Origin: Methylotuvimicrobium buryatense 5G | GTDB taxonomy: Bacteria; Pseudomonadota; Gammaproteobacteria; Methylococcales; Methylomonadaceae | Direction of reading: 5' to 3' | Length of the DNA: 64,000 nt | NCBI RefSeq assembly: GCF_000341735.1 | Contig: NZ_KB455575.1 | Span: 2,259,802-2,323,801, forward strand | Part shown: piece after piece, positions 43,992 through 53,197 of the stretch | Numbering within the stretch: position 1 is the first letter of the stretch | Layout of the letters: each line of letters opens with the position of its first letter | Translations under genes and position numbers: made by a program | Notes under the pieces: generated by a model | What the model was told of the DNA's origin: nothing | Database searches by the model: none | Seen by the model: the letters and a program-made list of their open reading frames with translations, nothing else

Positions 43992-44408
43992 CTATCGACT
44001 GCTTGCGGCTTCCACCCGTCCTAAACGTAGCGTTTTTAATTGAAAAACGCGTGGTTCGGCGGCTTCTTCGGACCAACTAACCCTAACATCGATGCGATAC
44101 AATAGCGGCAATTCGTTTTGATTACCTGAAGGTTGCAGTTGAAAATCGGCCGGTCGGATAACAACTAGCCATTCATAACGATCGAATTCCGTACCTGAAA
44201 ATTGGCTGGCTTGCAGCGGCGTTTCCACGCCCGCCCGCGCCATTAAAGACTCCGCGATTTGCACGGCCGACGAATAATCGTCGGCAACGATTGCAGTATT
44301 GATACCGCCCGAAAAAATCCGGAGCAAAACCCCCAAGGCCAAAGCCATTATCGCAAAGGCCACTAGAATTTCCATCAATGAGAAACCTTGCTGCTTAGAA
44401 ACGAGCAT
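43992..44408 (-). CDS. gspI: Type II secretion minor pseudopilin GspI
   Basis: A 138-residue prepilin with leader MLVSKQQG, then FSLMEILVAFAIMALALGVLLRIFSGG (Glu at +5). The globular part has VQIAESLMARAG, as in GspI. It starts the tip complex with GspJ and GspK. The start codon and leader are encoded by the terminal repeat of the family E element at 44394-44660; no Shine-Dalgarno sequence is obvious, so translation may depend on coupling or on the element. Confidence 0.92.
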   Translation of the reverse strand: MLVSKQQGFSLMEILVAFAIMALALGVLLRIFSGGINTAIVADDYSSAVQIAESLMARAGVETPLQASQFSGTEFDRYEWLVVIRPADFQLQPSGNQNELPLLYRIDVRVSWSEEAAEPRVFQLKTLRLGRVEAASSR

Positions 44409-44660
44409 GAAATAACTTTATCAAATGTCGGAAGGATATTCGGAGACTCGATTGGTAGATATCGGCGGCGGGAAAGTCGCCGCCAAGCCCCCGTGGACGG
44501 ATTTACGGCATTCCTCGACTGGCATACCCCACACCCTAAGATCGGCGAAACTGCTCAAACTGGGAATTGCTGGGATGTATTTACGGCGTCCTGTCAAGCG
44601 AGTCACCGAATCTCCACAAAGCTTACTATTTCGGAAAGTTATTTTGTACATATTCCTTAG
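44394..44660 (+). repeat. Family E/C hybrid element between gspH and gspI
   Basis: E ends (CTTAGAAACGAGCATG left; CCTTAG right) enclose the right half of a family C element ending CAAACTGGGAATTGCT (44470-44573). The left end covers gspI codons 1-5 and the right end covers the gspH stop codon. Confidence 0.82.
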
Positions 44661-45112
44661 GCATCGGTCAGGTCGATCAATCCGGTTAACCAATTGATTT
44701 CGATGCGCCATACCCATTGATCCAATTCCATCGTCAGCCGTCCGCCGGTTGAAGAACCGTCGCCGAAAAAACGGACACTGGCCCGGCCGTCCCGGCTGTA
44801 CTCGCTTTCCGCCGTCACAAGCCTGACTTGGATATTTTGCGGAATCTGGTAAACCTTATCGCGCGTACTAATATAATAGGTGTTGTCGCCGAAATCGATC
44901 GTCACGGTCGTCTCTTCGCCGAGCATCAAGGCCTGCCCTCTGGCATAACGCAGGGCCGAAATCATATCTCGCGCCGCCGTTTTAATCGTCGTTGCATCGT
45001 TACCGGATGAAATAGATATACCGACCGCGCCGAAGGCCAGCACCATGATAAACAGCACTACGGCCAACTCGATCATCGTGAACCCGCGATTGGCTCGAGA
45101 TATTGCTACCAT
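44657..45112 (-). CDS. gspH: Type II secretion minor pseudopilin GspH
   Basis: A 151-residue prepilin. ATG at 45112 gives the leader up to NRG followed by FTMIELAVVLFIMVLAFGAVGISIS; DMISALRYARGQALMLGEETTVTIDF is typical of GspH/FimT proteins. It is a minor pseudopilin that follows the major one. A TTG nine bases upstream is possible. The stop codon TAA lies in the right terminal repeat of the family E/C element. Confidence 0.93.
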   Translation of the reverse strand: MVAISRANRGFTMIELAVVLFIMVLAFGAVGISISSGNDATTIKTAARDMISALRYARGQALMLGEETTVTIDFGDNTYYISTRDKVYQIPQNIQVRLVTAESEYSRDGRASVRFFGDGSSTGGRLTMELDQWVWRIEINWLTGLIDLTDA

Positions 45113-45156
45113 TCTAAACAATGCCGACGAACCCGAATAAACAATTCAATGGATAA

Positions 45157-45325
45157 CGGCAATTCCCAATTTGAGTGTAAAAAAGGGTGCGGAGTATGTT
45201 TGGCGAGGATGTCGGGTCGGCAGGGGAGAACAGCCGTCAAGCCCCCACGGATGGGTTCACGGCGTTCCTTGACAGGCATGCTCCACTCCCTCAGCTCCGA
45301 GAATATGTTCAAACTGGAAATTGCT
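45157..45325 (+). repeat. Family C element (degenerate) between gspG and gspH
   Basis: Ends GGCAATTCCCAATTTG and CAAACTGGAAATTGCT; the tandem module is missing. Near-duplicate flanks CAATGGATAA (45147-45156) and CAATGAATAA (45327-45336) suggest an old 10-11 bp target duplication. The right flank is two bases from the gspG stop codon. Confidence 0.78.
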
Positions 45326-45338
45326 GCAATGAATAAAG

Positions 45339-45779
45339 TCATTCCCAACTGACAATATCTTGATCCTCGCCGTCTCCCCCTTCTTTTTGATCGGCACCGA
45401 GCGTATACAAATCGAATCGGCCATGCTCGCCCGGCGATTTATAAAAATAGGGTTGTTGCCAAGGATCCAAAGGAATCCGGTTTTTCCGTAAATACGGACC
45501 GTTCCAACGGTCCACGTCGTTAGGTTTTTCGATCAGCGCCTGCAAGCCGTGTTCGGTGGTCGGATAACGCCCGACATCGAGTTTGTACATATCGAGCGCG
45601 GCTGAAAGATCGGCGATTTGAACGATGGCGGTCTTGGTTTTCGACGCCCCCATATGCTTCATAACCTGCGGACCGACAACACCGGCCAACATCGCGATAA
45701 TGCCCAATACCACGAGTAATTCGAGCAAGGTAAAACCGCTGTTTTTAATTCTTAATCGTTTTATTCCCAATCGTTTCAT
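45339..45779 (-). CDS. gspG: Type II secretion major pseudopilin GspG
   Basis: A 146-residue major pseudopilin. The leader ends KNSG and is followed by FTLLELLVVLGIIAMLAGVVGPQVM (Glu at +5). The C-terminal domain has LDMYKLDVGRYPTTEHGLQALIEKP and the calcium-binding region ending GGDGEDQDIVSWE. AGGA precedes the start. It forms the pseudopilus that pushes substrate through GspD. Eight bases separate it from gspF. Confidence 0.96.
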   Translation of the reverse strand: MKRLGIKRLRIKNSGFTLLELLVVLGIIAMLAGVVGPQVMKHMGASKTKTAIVQIADLSAALDMYKLDVGRYPTTEHGLQALIEKPNDVDRWNGPYLRKNRIPLDPWQQPYFYKSPGEHGRFDLYTLGADQKEGGDGEDQDIVSWE

Positions 45780-45787
45780 GTTTTTTC

Positions 45788-47005
45788 CTAAAAGGCCAAA
45801 TCGTTTACACTCAAGATTGCCAACAAGATTGAAATAATGATACCGGCAATCATGAGTCCTAAAGTTATGATCAATACCGGCTCCAATAGAGCTAGCATAC
45901 GCTGTATCGATACTTTGAGCTGCTTGTCGTAAATCGTCGCGACACGCAACAGCATCTCTTCCAAACGACCGGTTTCTTCTCCCATCCGGATCATTTGCAT
46001 CGCCATTTTAGGTAATACCCCCTTGTCGAGTAAAGCATCGGACATATGACGGCCTTGTTTGAGCTGCTCTTCGGCGTCTCTGACCGCGTCTACCAGTGTT
46101 AAGTTCGACACGGTCTCGCGGACGATCGTTAATGCGCTGATGATCGATACGCCGTTTCCTAACAGCGTGCCGAGCGTACGGGTAATGTTAGCGGTTTCCA
46201 TCGCGAGTAAAATGTTGCCGACCAACGGCATTTTTAGAAACCTGGCATCCCACCCTTTACGAGACGCAGGCTCCGCCAGTTGATGATTCATATAAATATA
46301 GGCCGATACTATTATTGCCAACAATATCCACCAGTAGCTTTGTAGCCAATTGGCCAAACCCACGACAATCTGAGTCGGCACCGGTAATGCCTGGCCGGCG
46401 CTTTCGAACATTTCAGTAAATTGGGGCACCACAAACGTCAGCATTACAAACAACGATGCAAACGACATGATCATTAAAATAACCGGGTATATCAGCGCGG
46501 TGCTAACCGTGTCTCTAAGCTCCCGCGAGCGCTCGAGATAGTCCGCCAAACGCACCAAAACGCCGCCTAAATTACCGCCCGCCTCTCCGGCTCGGATCAT
46601 ATTCAGATAAAATTTGGAAAACACCCCGGCTTGACTCTGCAAGGCATCGGCAAGAGATGTCCCGCTTTTGACTTTTTCCAGTACGCGCGCGAGCAATTTG
46701 CTCAATTTCTCATTTTCCTCGGTCAGATCGATCAACACCGAAAGCGATTTATCGAGAGGTAGCCCCGAATCCAGTAAGGTGGCCAACTCGCCGGTCAACA
46801 TCAATACCTCTTTTTGTGTCAGACGAAGCTGTTTAGCCCCCAATCGTAACCCGAGAAATGATCTACCTTTCGATAAAGAAACGTGAAGCGGTATAAAACC
46901 TTCTGTTTGCAATTCGGCGATCAAAGCCGCTTCGTCGGCGACTTCACGCAAACCGTCTTCAACTTCGCCGCTAGTATTTACGGCTTTATACGCATAGAGT
47001 GCCAT
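45788..47005 (-). CDS. gspF: Type II secretion inner-membrane platform protein GspF
   Basis: A 405-residue polytopic protein with two GspF domains: SGLPLDKSLSVLIDLTEENEKLSKLLARVLEKVKSGTSLADAL, MIRAGEAGGNLGGVLVRLADYLE and the second copy with RMGEETGRLEEMLLRVATIYDKQL, and three membrane helices. It is the platform core moved by the GspE ATPase. One-base overlap with the gspE stop. Confidence 0.97.
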   Translation of the reverse strand: MALYAYKAVNTSGEVEDGLREVADEAALIAELQTEGFIPLHVSLSKGRSFLGLRLGAKQLRLTQKEVLMLTGELATLLDSGLPLDKSLSVLIDLTEENEKLSKLLARVLEKVKSGTSLADALQSQAGVFSKFYLNMIRAGEAGGNLGGVLVRLADYLERSRELRDTVSTALIYPVILMIMSFASLFVMLTFVVPQFTEMFESAGQALPVPTQIVVGLANWLQSYWWILLAIIVSAYIYMNHQLAEPASRKGWDARFLKMPLVGNILLAMETANITRTLGTLLGNGVSIISALTIVRETVSNLTLVDAVRDAEEQLKQGRHMSDALLDKGVLPKMAMQMIRMGEETGRLEEMLLRVATIYDKQLKVSIQRMLALLEPVLIITLGLMIAGIIISILLAILSVNDLAF

Positions 47006-48717
47006 CAGGATTCCGTCGTCACGCGTAAAATTTCTTCCAAAGTGGTCAAACCTTGCAAAGCTTTGACCAATCCGTCTTCATACATCGTAAGCATTCCTTC
47101 GCTAATTGCCAACCGTTGAATTTCCCCAGCTTCCGCATGCGTCATGATCAAGCGCCGAATGGGGTCGGTCATCACCAAAAATTCGATGATCGACATCCGT
47201 CCTTTATATCCTAGACCATTGCAGGCCTGACAGCCGGTTGCTTTATAGAGAACCAAATCGCCCTCCGGTTGAAAATGTCTCAACCTCAATTCTTCGGCCA
47301 AGGCCGAATCGACCGGATTAGCGGTTTTACAATGAGGACAAAGTTTTCTAACCAAGCGCTGCGCTAAAATTCCGTTGACCGTCGAACTCAGCAGATACTC
47401 TTCCAAGCCCATATCCAATAATCGCGTCACACCGCCCGCCGCATCGTTGGTATGCAGAGTGGACAAAACCAAATGGCCGGTTAACGCCGATTGCACGGCT
47501 ATTCGAGCGGTTTCGATATCGCGCATTTCACCGATCATGATCACATCGGGATCTTGTCTGACGATGGACCGTAGCGCCGCGGCAAAATTCAATCCTATCT
47601 GCGGCTTGGCTTGAATTTGATTGATGCCTTCCAATTGATATTCGACCGGATCCTCGACAGTAATGATTTTACGCTCGGCCGTATTCAGTTGTTTAAGCGC
47701 CGTATATAAGGTTGTCGATTTACCGCTACCGGTAGGTCCGGTAATCAGAATAATGCCGTGTGGCTGACTCAATACTTCGACAAATTTTTCGTATTGCCTA
47801 CCCGCAAACCCTAGGACCTTAAAATCTAATACCGTCGCCTCTTTATCCAAAAGGCGTATGACGACACTCTCACCATATAATGTTGGAATCGTCGACACCC
47901 GCAAATCCAATTCCTTGCCCAACATTTGCAGCTTGATTCGGCCGTCTTGCGGCAATCGGCGCTCGGCGATATTCAATTTGGCCATGATTTTTATGCGCGA
48001 AAGCACGGCTGCAGTCGATGTTACCGGCGGTGCATCGATATTTTGCAGCACGCCGTCGACGCGTAAGCGGACTTTCAAGCGCTGTTCGAACGGCTCGATA
48101 TGAATATCTGAAGCCCGGCTCTCAATCGCGCGCTGCATGATCAGGTTTACCATTTTGATGACCGGCGCTTCGCTCGCCATGTCTTTAAGGTGCTCCAGAT
48201 CCTCTTCGCCGATCTCGTCGGTCTCGAGGTTGGCAAACAGCTTATCCATTTGCGATTTGCCTTCGCCGTATTGCAGCTCGAGCGCGGTATCGATTTCCGA
48301 CATTAGCCCGACTTTCGCAATAATCGGCTTACCGGTCGCTAGTTGCAACGCATCCAAAACAAAACGATTTTCCGGATCCATTACCGCAACATGAATCGAC
48401 TGATCGGTATCGCGTAAACCTATTACATGAAATTGCTTTAAGAATCGAAGAGAGACATGATTGGGCAGAGGCGTTTCAAGCGGGTAATCCTCGACCCCGA
48501 CTTTTTCAACGTCATGCGTTGCAACAAAAGCTTCCGCGATATCACTCTCGGAACAAATACCGAGTTTAATCAATAAATGCGGCAAGGTTTCGGCCACCGT
48601 CGACTGCATGACTCGGTCGACCTTTTTTAGCTCGGCATCGGTCAATTTATCTTGGTGCTGTAAATAACTAAGAAAGGGATGGTATTCAGGCGCGTACTTG
48701 GCAATTGAGTAATCCAT
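47005..48717 (-). CDS. gspE: Type II secretion ATPase GspE
   Basis: A 570-residue hexameric ATPase. It has two N1-type domains, then the Walker A GPTGSGKSTTLYTALKQL, Asp box VEDPVEYQLEGINQIQ, Walker B DVIMIGEMRDIETARIAVQSALTGHLVLSTLHTNDA (His box) and the zinc tetracysteine motif CPHC...CQAC. It drives pseudopilus assembly. First gene of the eleven-gene operon; the 5' gap carries a family D element about 150 bases away. Confidence 0.97.
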   Translation of the reverse strand: MDYSIAKYAPEYHPFLSYLQHQDKLTDAELKKVDRVMQSTVAETLPHLLIKLGICSESDIAEAFVATHDVEKVGVEDYPLETPLPNHVSLRFLKQFHVIGLRDTDQSIHVAVMDPENRFVLDALQLATGKPIIAKVGLMSEIDTALELQYGEGKSQMDKLFANLETDEIGEEDLEHLKDMASEAPVIKMVNLIMQRAIESRASDIHIEPFEQRLKVRLRVDGVLQNIDAPPVTSTAAVLSRIKIMAKLNIAERRLPQDGRIKLQMLGKELDLRVSTIPTLYGESVVIRLLDKEATVLDFKVLGFAGRQYEKFVEVLSQPHGIILITGPTGSGKSTTLYTALKQLNTAERKIITVEDPVEYQLEGINQIQAKPQIGLNFAAALRSIVRQDPDVIMIGEMRDIETARIAVQSALTGHLVLSTLHTNDAAGGVTRLLDMGLEEYLLSSTVNGILAQRLVRKLCPHCKTANPVDSALAEELRLRHFQPEGDLVLYKATGCQACNGLGYKGRMSIIEFLVMTDPIRRLIMTHAEAGEIQRLAISEGMLTMYEDGLVKALQGLTTLEEILRVTTES

Positions 48718-48865
48718 TGAACAGTCCTGGTTATGAAGATTTCGGCAGATTATAAACTATGGGTGTCAGTAAAATTGACTTGAATTTTGCGCCTATGCCC
48801 ACCTAATGTTAGACAGTGTCGCACTTTTAGTTGAGCGCTTACGGTACTCACAGTAAACTTTCATT

Positions 48866-49027
48866 CTATACCTTTCGCACTTCAAATTTCGGCAGTGCCT
48901 GAGGAGGCGCCAGGGTGTGCGGCAAAGGCTTTGCCAGCATGGAGCTGGCATAGAGCCTACAGGGATGTATTCACGGCGTCCTTTGACGGACACCCTGGTG
49001 CCGAATTTTGATCTGCGATGGGTATAC
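48866..49027 (+). repeat. Family D element, complete copy
   Basis: 162 bp, ends TATACCTTTCGCACTTC and GATCTGCGATGGGTATA; 28-bp imperfect terminal repeats. Good reference copy for the family; lies between divergent gspE and a glycosyltransferase gene. Confidence 0.85.
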
Positions 49028-49077
49028 ATGGAGGAGTTCAGACTCAGCCTCGCTTAAAAATTTCACATAAAATTACG

Positions 49078-50223
49078 ATGTCTAATCATAAAATCACGGT
49101 AATTCAAGTTTTGCCAGCCTTAAACAGCGGCGGGGTTGAAAAAGGCACGCTCGAAATCGGCCGTTACTTGGTCAAACAGGGGCATGAATCAATTGTCGTT
49201 TCGGCGGCCGGGCGCTTGGTGCAATCATTAATCGACCAAGGCAGCCGGCATATCGAAGCGGACATAGGCGCCAAAAAACTGTCGACGTTTAAATATATTC
49301 CGTGGTTCAAACAACTGATGCGGGATATTCGCCCGGACATCGTTCACGTCCGCTCGAGGCTACCCGCTTGGATGGTTTATTTGGCCTGGAAAAGCCTACC
49401 GGAAAATGGAAGGCCTAGGCTGATTTCGACTTTTCATGGTCAGCATTCGGTCAATCGTTACAGCGCGATCATGACCAAAAGCGAACGCATCATCACCGTC
49501 TCCGAGATGATGCGCGATTATATTCTGCGTTCTTACCCCGATGTCGATCCCGAAAAAATTTCGGTGATCTACCGAGGCGTCGATACGACGCTGTATAACC
49601 CGGATTTTTTTCCCGACCAAAACTGGCAGGATCACTGGATAGCTACTTATCCGCAAACGCGAAATAAGCCGCTGCTGACTTTCGCAGGGCGCTTGTCTCG
49701 CCGCAAAGGCATTGAGGACTTCATCCAAATTATCGCCGAATTGAAACAGTCAGGCCTGCCCGTGCATGGGCTGATCGTCGGCGAAACCTCGCCTAAGAAA
49801 AAAGAATACAGACAAGAGCTCGAACAGCTGATCCTTGAGAAACAATTGAACAATGACATCACCTTAACCGGCCACCGGAGCGACTTACAAAACATCATCG
49901 CAATCTCGAAAACCGTTTTTTCCCTGTCGAAAGAACCGGAGTCTTTCGGCCGCACCGTTACCGAGTCTTTAAGCCTGGGCGTTCCGGTCGTTGGCTACAG
50001 TCACGGCGGCGTCAAGGAACAACTAGAGCGATTGTTTCCGGAAGGTAAGATCGAAGTCGGAAATGTGAACGAGGCCGCCGAGGTCACTCGAAAAATATTG
50101 ACCGGAAGCTCCGTTCAGATCAGGCGTAATGATATTTTCACGTTGGAAAACATGTGCTCGGAAACGTTAAAGACCTATCGAGAATTGATGGCTGACAAAA
50201 GGCGTGCTGTTCTCGACCACTAA
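49078..50223 (+). CDS. Glycosyltransferase family 4 protein
   Basis: A 381-residue GT-B enzyme. The N-terminal domain has VLPALNSGGVEKGTLEIGRYLVKQGHE; the C-terminal Rossmann domain has FAGRLSRRKGIEDFIQIIAEL, TLTGHRSDL and the donor motif LSKEPESFGRTVTESLSLGVPVVGY with the two glutamates. I use the ATG at 49078; an upstream ATG at 49018 lies in the family D element. It probably adds a sugar in cell-surface polysaccharide or LPS synthesis. Confidence 0.9.
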   Translation: MSNHKITVIQVLPALNSGGVEKGTLEIGRYLVKQGHESIVVSAAGRLVQSLIDQGSRHIEADIGAKKLSTFKYIPWFKQLMRDIRPDIVHVRSRLPAWMVYLAWKSLPENGRPRLISTFHGQHSVNRYSAIMTKSERIITVSEMMRDYILRSYPDVDPEKISVIYRGVDTTLYNPDFFPDQNWQDHWIATYPQTRNKPLLTFAGRLSRRKGIEDFIQIIAELKQSGLPVHGLIVGETSPKKKEYRQELEQLILEKQLNNDITLTGHRSDLQNIIAISKTVFSLSKEPESFGRTVTESLSLGVPVVGYSHGGVKEQLERLFPEGKIEVGNVNEAAEVTRKILTGSSVQIRRNDIFTLENMCSETLKTYRELMADKRRAVLDH

Positions 50224-50294
50224 AATCCGAACATGTGATCCATGCAAAACGCGGCATCACCATTGATCGTGCCATAATAAATGTAAAAATTGTT

Positions 50295-51272
50295 TCAAAT
50301 TTTTGAGTAGGTTTTCAAGCTCATTCGCCGGCCGATTTCCCGCGCCGCATTGCCGACATCGTCGAGCGGCGGATAAGTCCAGTTTTCCAGCTTCCCAATA
50401 AACGGCCGTGTATAGCCTTCCGATTGCATGCCTCGATGAAATCGATTGAATTTATCCGAGCCGCCTTCAAGTTCTATGACATAAACCGGTTTTCCGGTCG
50501 TGCACGCTTCAGAAACCATATTGACCGAATCGGCGGTCACCAAAATCGCATCCGCTAAGCTTAGAAAACCCAAATACGGATTCTCACCGGAACCGTCCCA
50601 AATAAGCGAAGGCGTGTCGCTCAGCTCTTCACGCAACACGGCTTCGACTTCGGCGCCGGTGCGCCGGGAAGTCGTCAATAAAATGCCCGCTCCGGTTTCT
50701 TTTGACAAAGCAGCAAGCCTCGCGCCGAGTTGCCTACCAATTTGGGCCGTCATTCGATAACATTTATTGGAACCGCCCACCATTACGGCAACTAAAGGAC
50801 GCGGTAGGTCGGAAAATTGCGGCGCAAAATGCTCGGCAGCAAGTTTGAGACGAGTCGGTGTAATGGCATGGAGTCCTCCGATGCTGTTCACGATATTGGG
50901 ACCCGACAAGCCGTCATGTCTCGGCGTAACAATGACATCAAACTTATCGTAGGCATAGTAAGGATCTTGTATGCGAATATTAAAGGTTTTGCCGCCACTG
51001 GCTTTTTTTATCGCCAGAGCCACAGCTACCGTGCGTCGCCCGGTCCCGATCACGACATCGGGCCAGGGCGGATTGAAGTTCGAGCTACCCGGCCCCAAAA
51101 AACGCAATGGCGCGAGACAAAAACGCGACGGCAAATGCCGCCAAGGCCAGGTCAAACAAATCCGCTTTTGTTCGATTTCCAAACCTAATGCTTGGGCTAA
51201 GCCGAGCGATTGGTTGTCCATTCCGGGTATTCCCAATGTCAATACCCAACAAGTTTTAATCTGTGTGTTCAA
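50295..51272 (-). CDS. ELM1 family (mitochondrial fission ELM1-like, DUF1022) protein
   Basis: A 325-residue GT-B-like protein. Characteristic segments are VLTLGIPGMDNQSLGLAQALG, PDVVIGTGRRTVAVALAIKKASGGKTFNIRIQDP, VMVGGSNKCYRM, ILLTTSRRTGAEVEAVL and LADAILVTADSVNMVSEACTTGKPVYVIEL. These bacterial proteins are thought to be glycosyltransferase-like; in this locus a surface-glycan role fits. It is convergent with the GT4 gene. Confidence 0.87.
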   Translation of the reverse strand: MNTQIKTCWVLTLGIPGMDNQSLGLAQALGLEIEQKRICLTWPWRHLPSRFCLAPLRFLGPGSSNFNPPWPDVVIGTGRRTVAVALAIKKASGGKTFNIRIQDPYYAYDKFDVIVTPRHDGLSGPNIVNSIGGLHAITPTRLKLAAEHFAPQFSDLPRPLVAVMVGGSNKCYRMTAQIGRQLGARLAALSKETGAGILLTTSRRTGAEVEAVLREELSDTPSLIWDGSGENPYLGFLSLADAILVTADSVNMVSEACTTGKPVYVIELEGGSDKFNRFHRGMQSEGYTRPFIGKLENWTYPPLDDVGNAAREIGRRMSLKTYSKI

Positions 51273-51306
51273 ATTCGTTCTTCCTAATCGGTTTAAATAA
51301 GCCGCA

Positions 51307-51640
51307 CTAAGGATTTGGCCGTAAATAACTTCCTTATTTTAAGGAGGGTTCGGTTGCTCGATTGGCAGGTGTCGGCGGCAGGGCAGATTTTTGCTCCTCG
51401 GCAATTGCTGAGTTACATGGATGTAATGAATGCAGAAAATGCAGGAGCATTTTTCTGCCCTGCATTGCCCTAATACACGCCATCCATGGCGTAATGCAAA
51501 ATCTGCATTCATGCCATCCATGGCAATCAGTCGCCGCCGTCAAGCCTACACGGACGTATTCACGGCGTCCTGCCAAGCGAGTGACCGAACCCTCAACAAG
51601 GCTCATAGTTCCAGGACGTTATTTATCACGAAATCCTAAG
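51307..51640 (+). repeat. Family E element with expanded interior
   Basis: 334 bp; ends CTAAGGATTTGGCCGTAAAT and ATTTATCACGAAATCCTAAG, inner arms GGTTCGGTTGCTCGATTGGC and GCCAAGCGAGTGACCGAACC. The interior holds expanded, partly inverted copies of the GCAGATTTTTGCTCC module. Confidence 0.82.
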
Positions 51641-51792
51641 ATCAATCTTCTTTGTCAAACAAAAGGTTCGAATTCCGTGGCGAGTCAGTATAATTAGCCT
51701 TATTAAGCAATTCCATCAATTTATTAAGTTATTGATCGCATGAATTTTGCCAACATTTGCCTTAATAAAACTCACCGTTCAATCCAAGCCTA

Positions 51793-52860
51793 ATGATAGA
51801 AGAAGCATTCAAACCGTCATCCCCTATCGTCGTCAAGTTTCTCGCCAAAACGGAATCGCGCATTTTCATGCGACAGTTCCCAGGAAATACGAATACTTGG
51901 GGAGCGTGTACCTTTAGTTTCGATCCTGACTTGGAAGATTATGATTGGCTGGTCGTCTATGACGACTTACCTAAAGTCGGCGGCGAACGTTTTTCGATAC
52001 GCGAAGAAAAGCTCCGTTGCCCTAAACAAAACACGCTATTGATAACCACCGAACCTTCGACGATCAAAGTATATGGGAGCTCATATACGGCTCAATTCGG
52101 CCATGTATTGACCAGTCAGGAAAATTTTGCGCTTGCACACCATAACAGAATTTTTTCTCAACCGGCCTTAATTTGGTTTTACGGCATCGGCAAGCAAACC
52201 GAAATTTCTTATGACCGCCTCGCGGCCATGCAACCGAACAAAAGCCTCTCCATTTCGACGGTCTGCTCCAGTAAACAGCAAAAACATACCCTGCATAACC
52301 AACGTTATCGGTTTACTCAGTCGCTAAAAAAACGTCTGCCCGAGCTGGAAATATTCGGCCACGGCGTTCGCGACATGGATGATAAGGCTATCGCACTCGA
52401 TGCTTATCGTTATCACATCGCCATCGAAAACTTTGTCGGCGATCATCATTGGACCGAAAAATTAGCCGATGCCTTTTTGGGCTTTACGCTGCCTTTTTAC
52501 TTCGGTTGCACCAATGTCGAGGATTATTTTCCTAAAGAAAGTTTCATTTATATCGATATTTTCGATGTAGATAAATCTTACCGCATCATTAAGGACGCTA
52601 TCGAAAACCACGAATACGAAAAGCGTTTACCTTTCATTCTTGAAGCCCGGCGCCGGGTTTTGGAGGACTATAATTTATTTTCGGTTCTCAGCCGGCACAT
52701 CGAACGGCATCATGAACCGATAAAGTCATTAGCGCATGACAGCATGATCCGCTCCCGCAAAGCGATCAATAAACAATCTTTGCTCAGCTCTATTGGCTAT
52801 TTGCATGAAAAATATCGCGTCAACCGCAACCGGAAACGGCAATTAAAGATTTCTTCTTAG
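51793..52860 (+). CDS. Glycosyltransferase family 10 (fucosyltransferase-like) protein
   Basis: A 355-residue protein. The C-terminal half shows the GT10 (PF00852) motif: YRYHIAIENFVGDHHWTEKLADAFLGFTLPFYFGCTNVEDYFPKESFIYID, with the acceptor/donor residues Glu, Asn and Lys. The N-terminal part is less conserved. It may transfer fucose or a related sugar to a surface glycan. Two non-housekeeping neighbours and repeats on both sides; no own operon. Confidence 0.85.
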   Translation: MIEEAFKPSSPIVVKFLAKTESRIFMRQFPGNTNTWGACTFSFDPDLEDYDWLVVYDDLPKVGGERFSIREEKLRCPKQNTLLITTEPSTIKVYGSSYTAQFGHVLTSQENFALAHHNRIFSQPALIWFYGIGKQTEISYDRLAAMQPNKSLSISTVCSSKQQKHTLHNQRYRFTQSLKKRLPELEIFGHGVRDMDDKAIALDAYRYHIAIENFVGDHHWTEKLADAFLGFTLPFYFGCTNVEDYFPKESFIYIDIFDVDKSYRIIKDAIENHEYEKRLPFILEARRRVLEDYNLFSVLSRHIERHHEPIKSLAHDSMIRSRKAINKQSLLSSIGYLHEKYRVNRNRKRQLKISS

Positions 52861-52902
52861 AAATATGCTTGTCGCTTCGAGAAGCTAGAGCTCTCGCCGT
52901 TA

Positions 52903-53061
52903 TATACCCAATCGTAGATCAAAATTCGGACCGGGGCGTCCGTCAAAGGACGCCGTGAATACGTCCATGTAGGCTCTATGCCAGCTCCATGCTGGCAAAG
53001 CCTTTGTCGGAAACCCGGCACCACCTCGGGCACTGCCGAAATTTGAAGTGCGAAAGGTATA
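52903..53061 (-). repeat. Family D element, reverse copy
   Basis: TATACCCAATCGTAGATC at the left and GTGCGAAAGGTATA at the right; 159 bp, otherwise like 48866-49027. Confidence 0.82.
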
Positions 53062-53089
53062 GATCAATTCATAATGACTTATGTTAACT

Positions 53090-53152
53090 ACCATGGCACT
53101 GGATTCCGCCAGTCCATAACGGATGACGGGCTTCCCTTAACTTAATGGCAGC
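53090..53152 (-). repeat. Family B (B2) partial copy
   Basis: ACCATGGCACTGGATTCCGC followed by TAACTTAATGGCAGC matches one half of the 17663-17802 element; the other end is missing. Confidence 0.6.
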
Positions 53153-53197
53153 ACAAGCAAGCGATGACTTGAGGAACAGCACAACAATAGCATAAAC

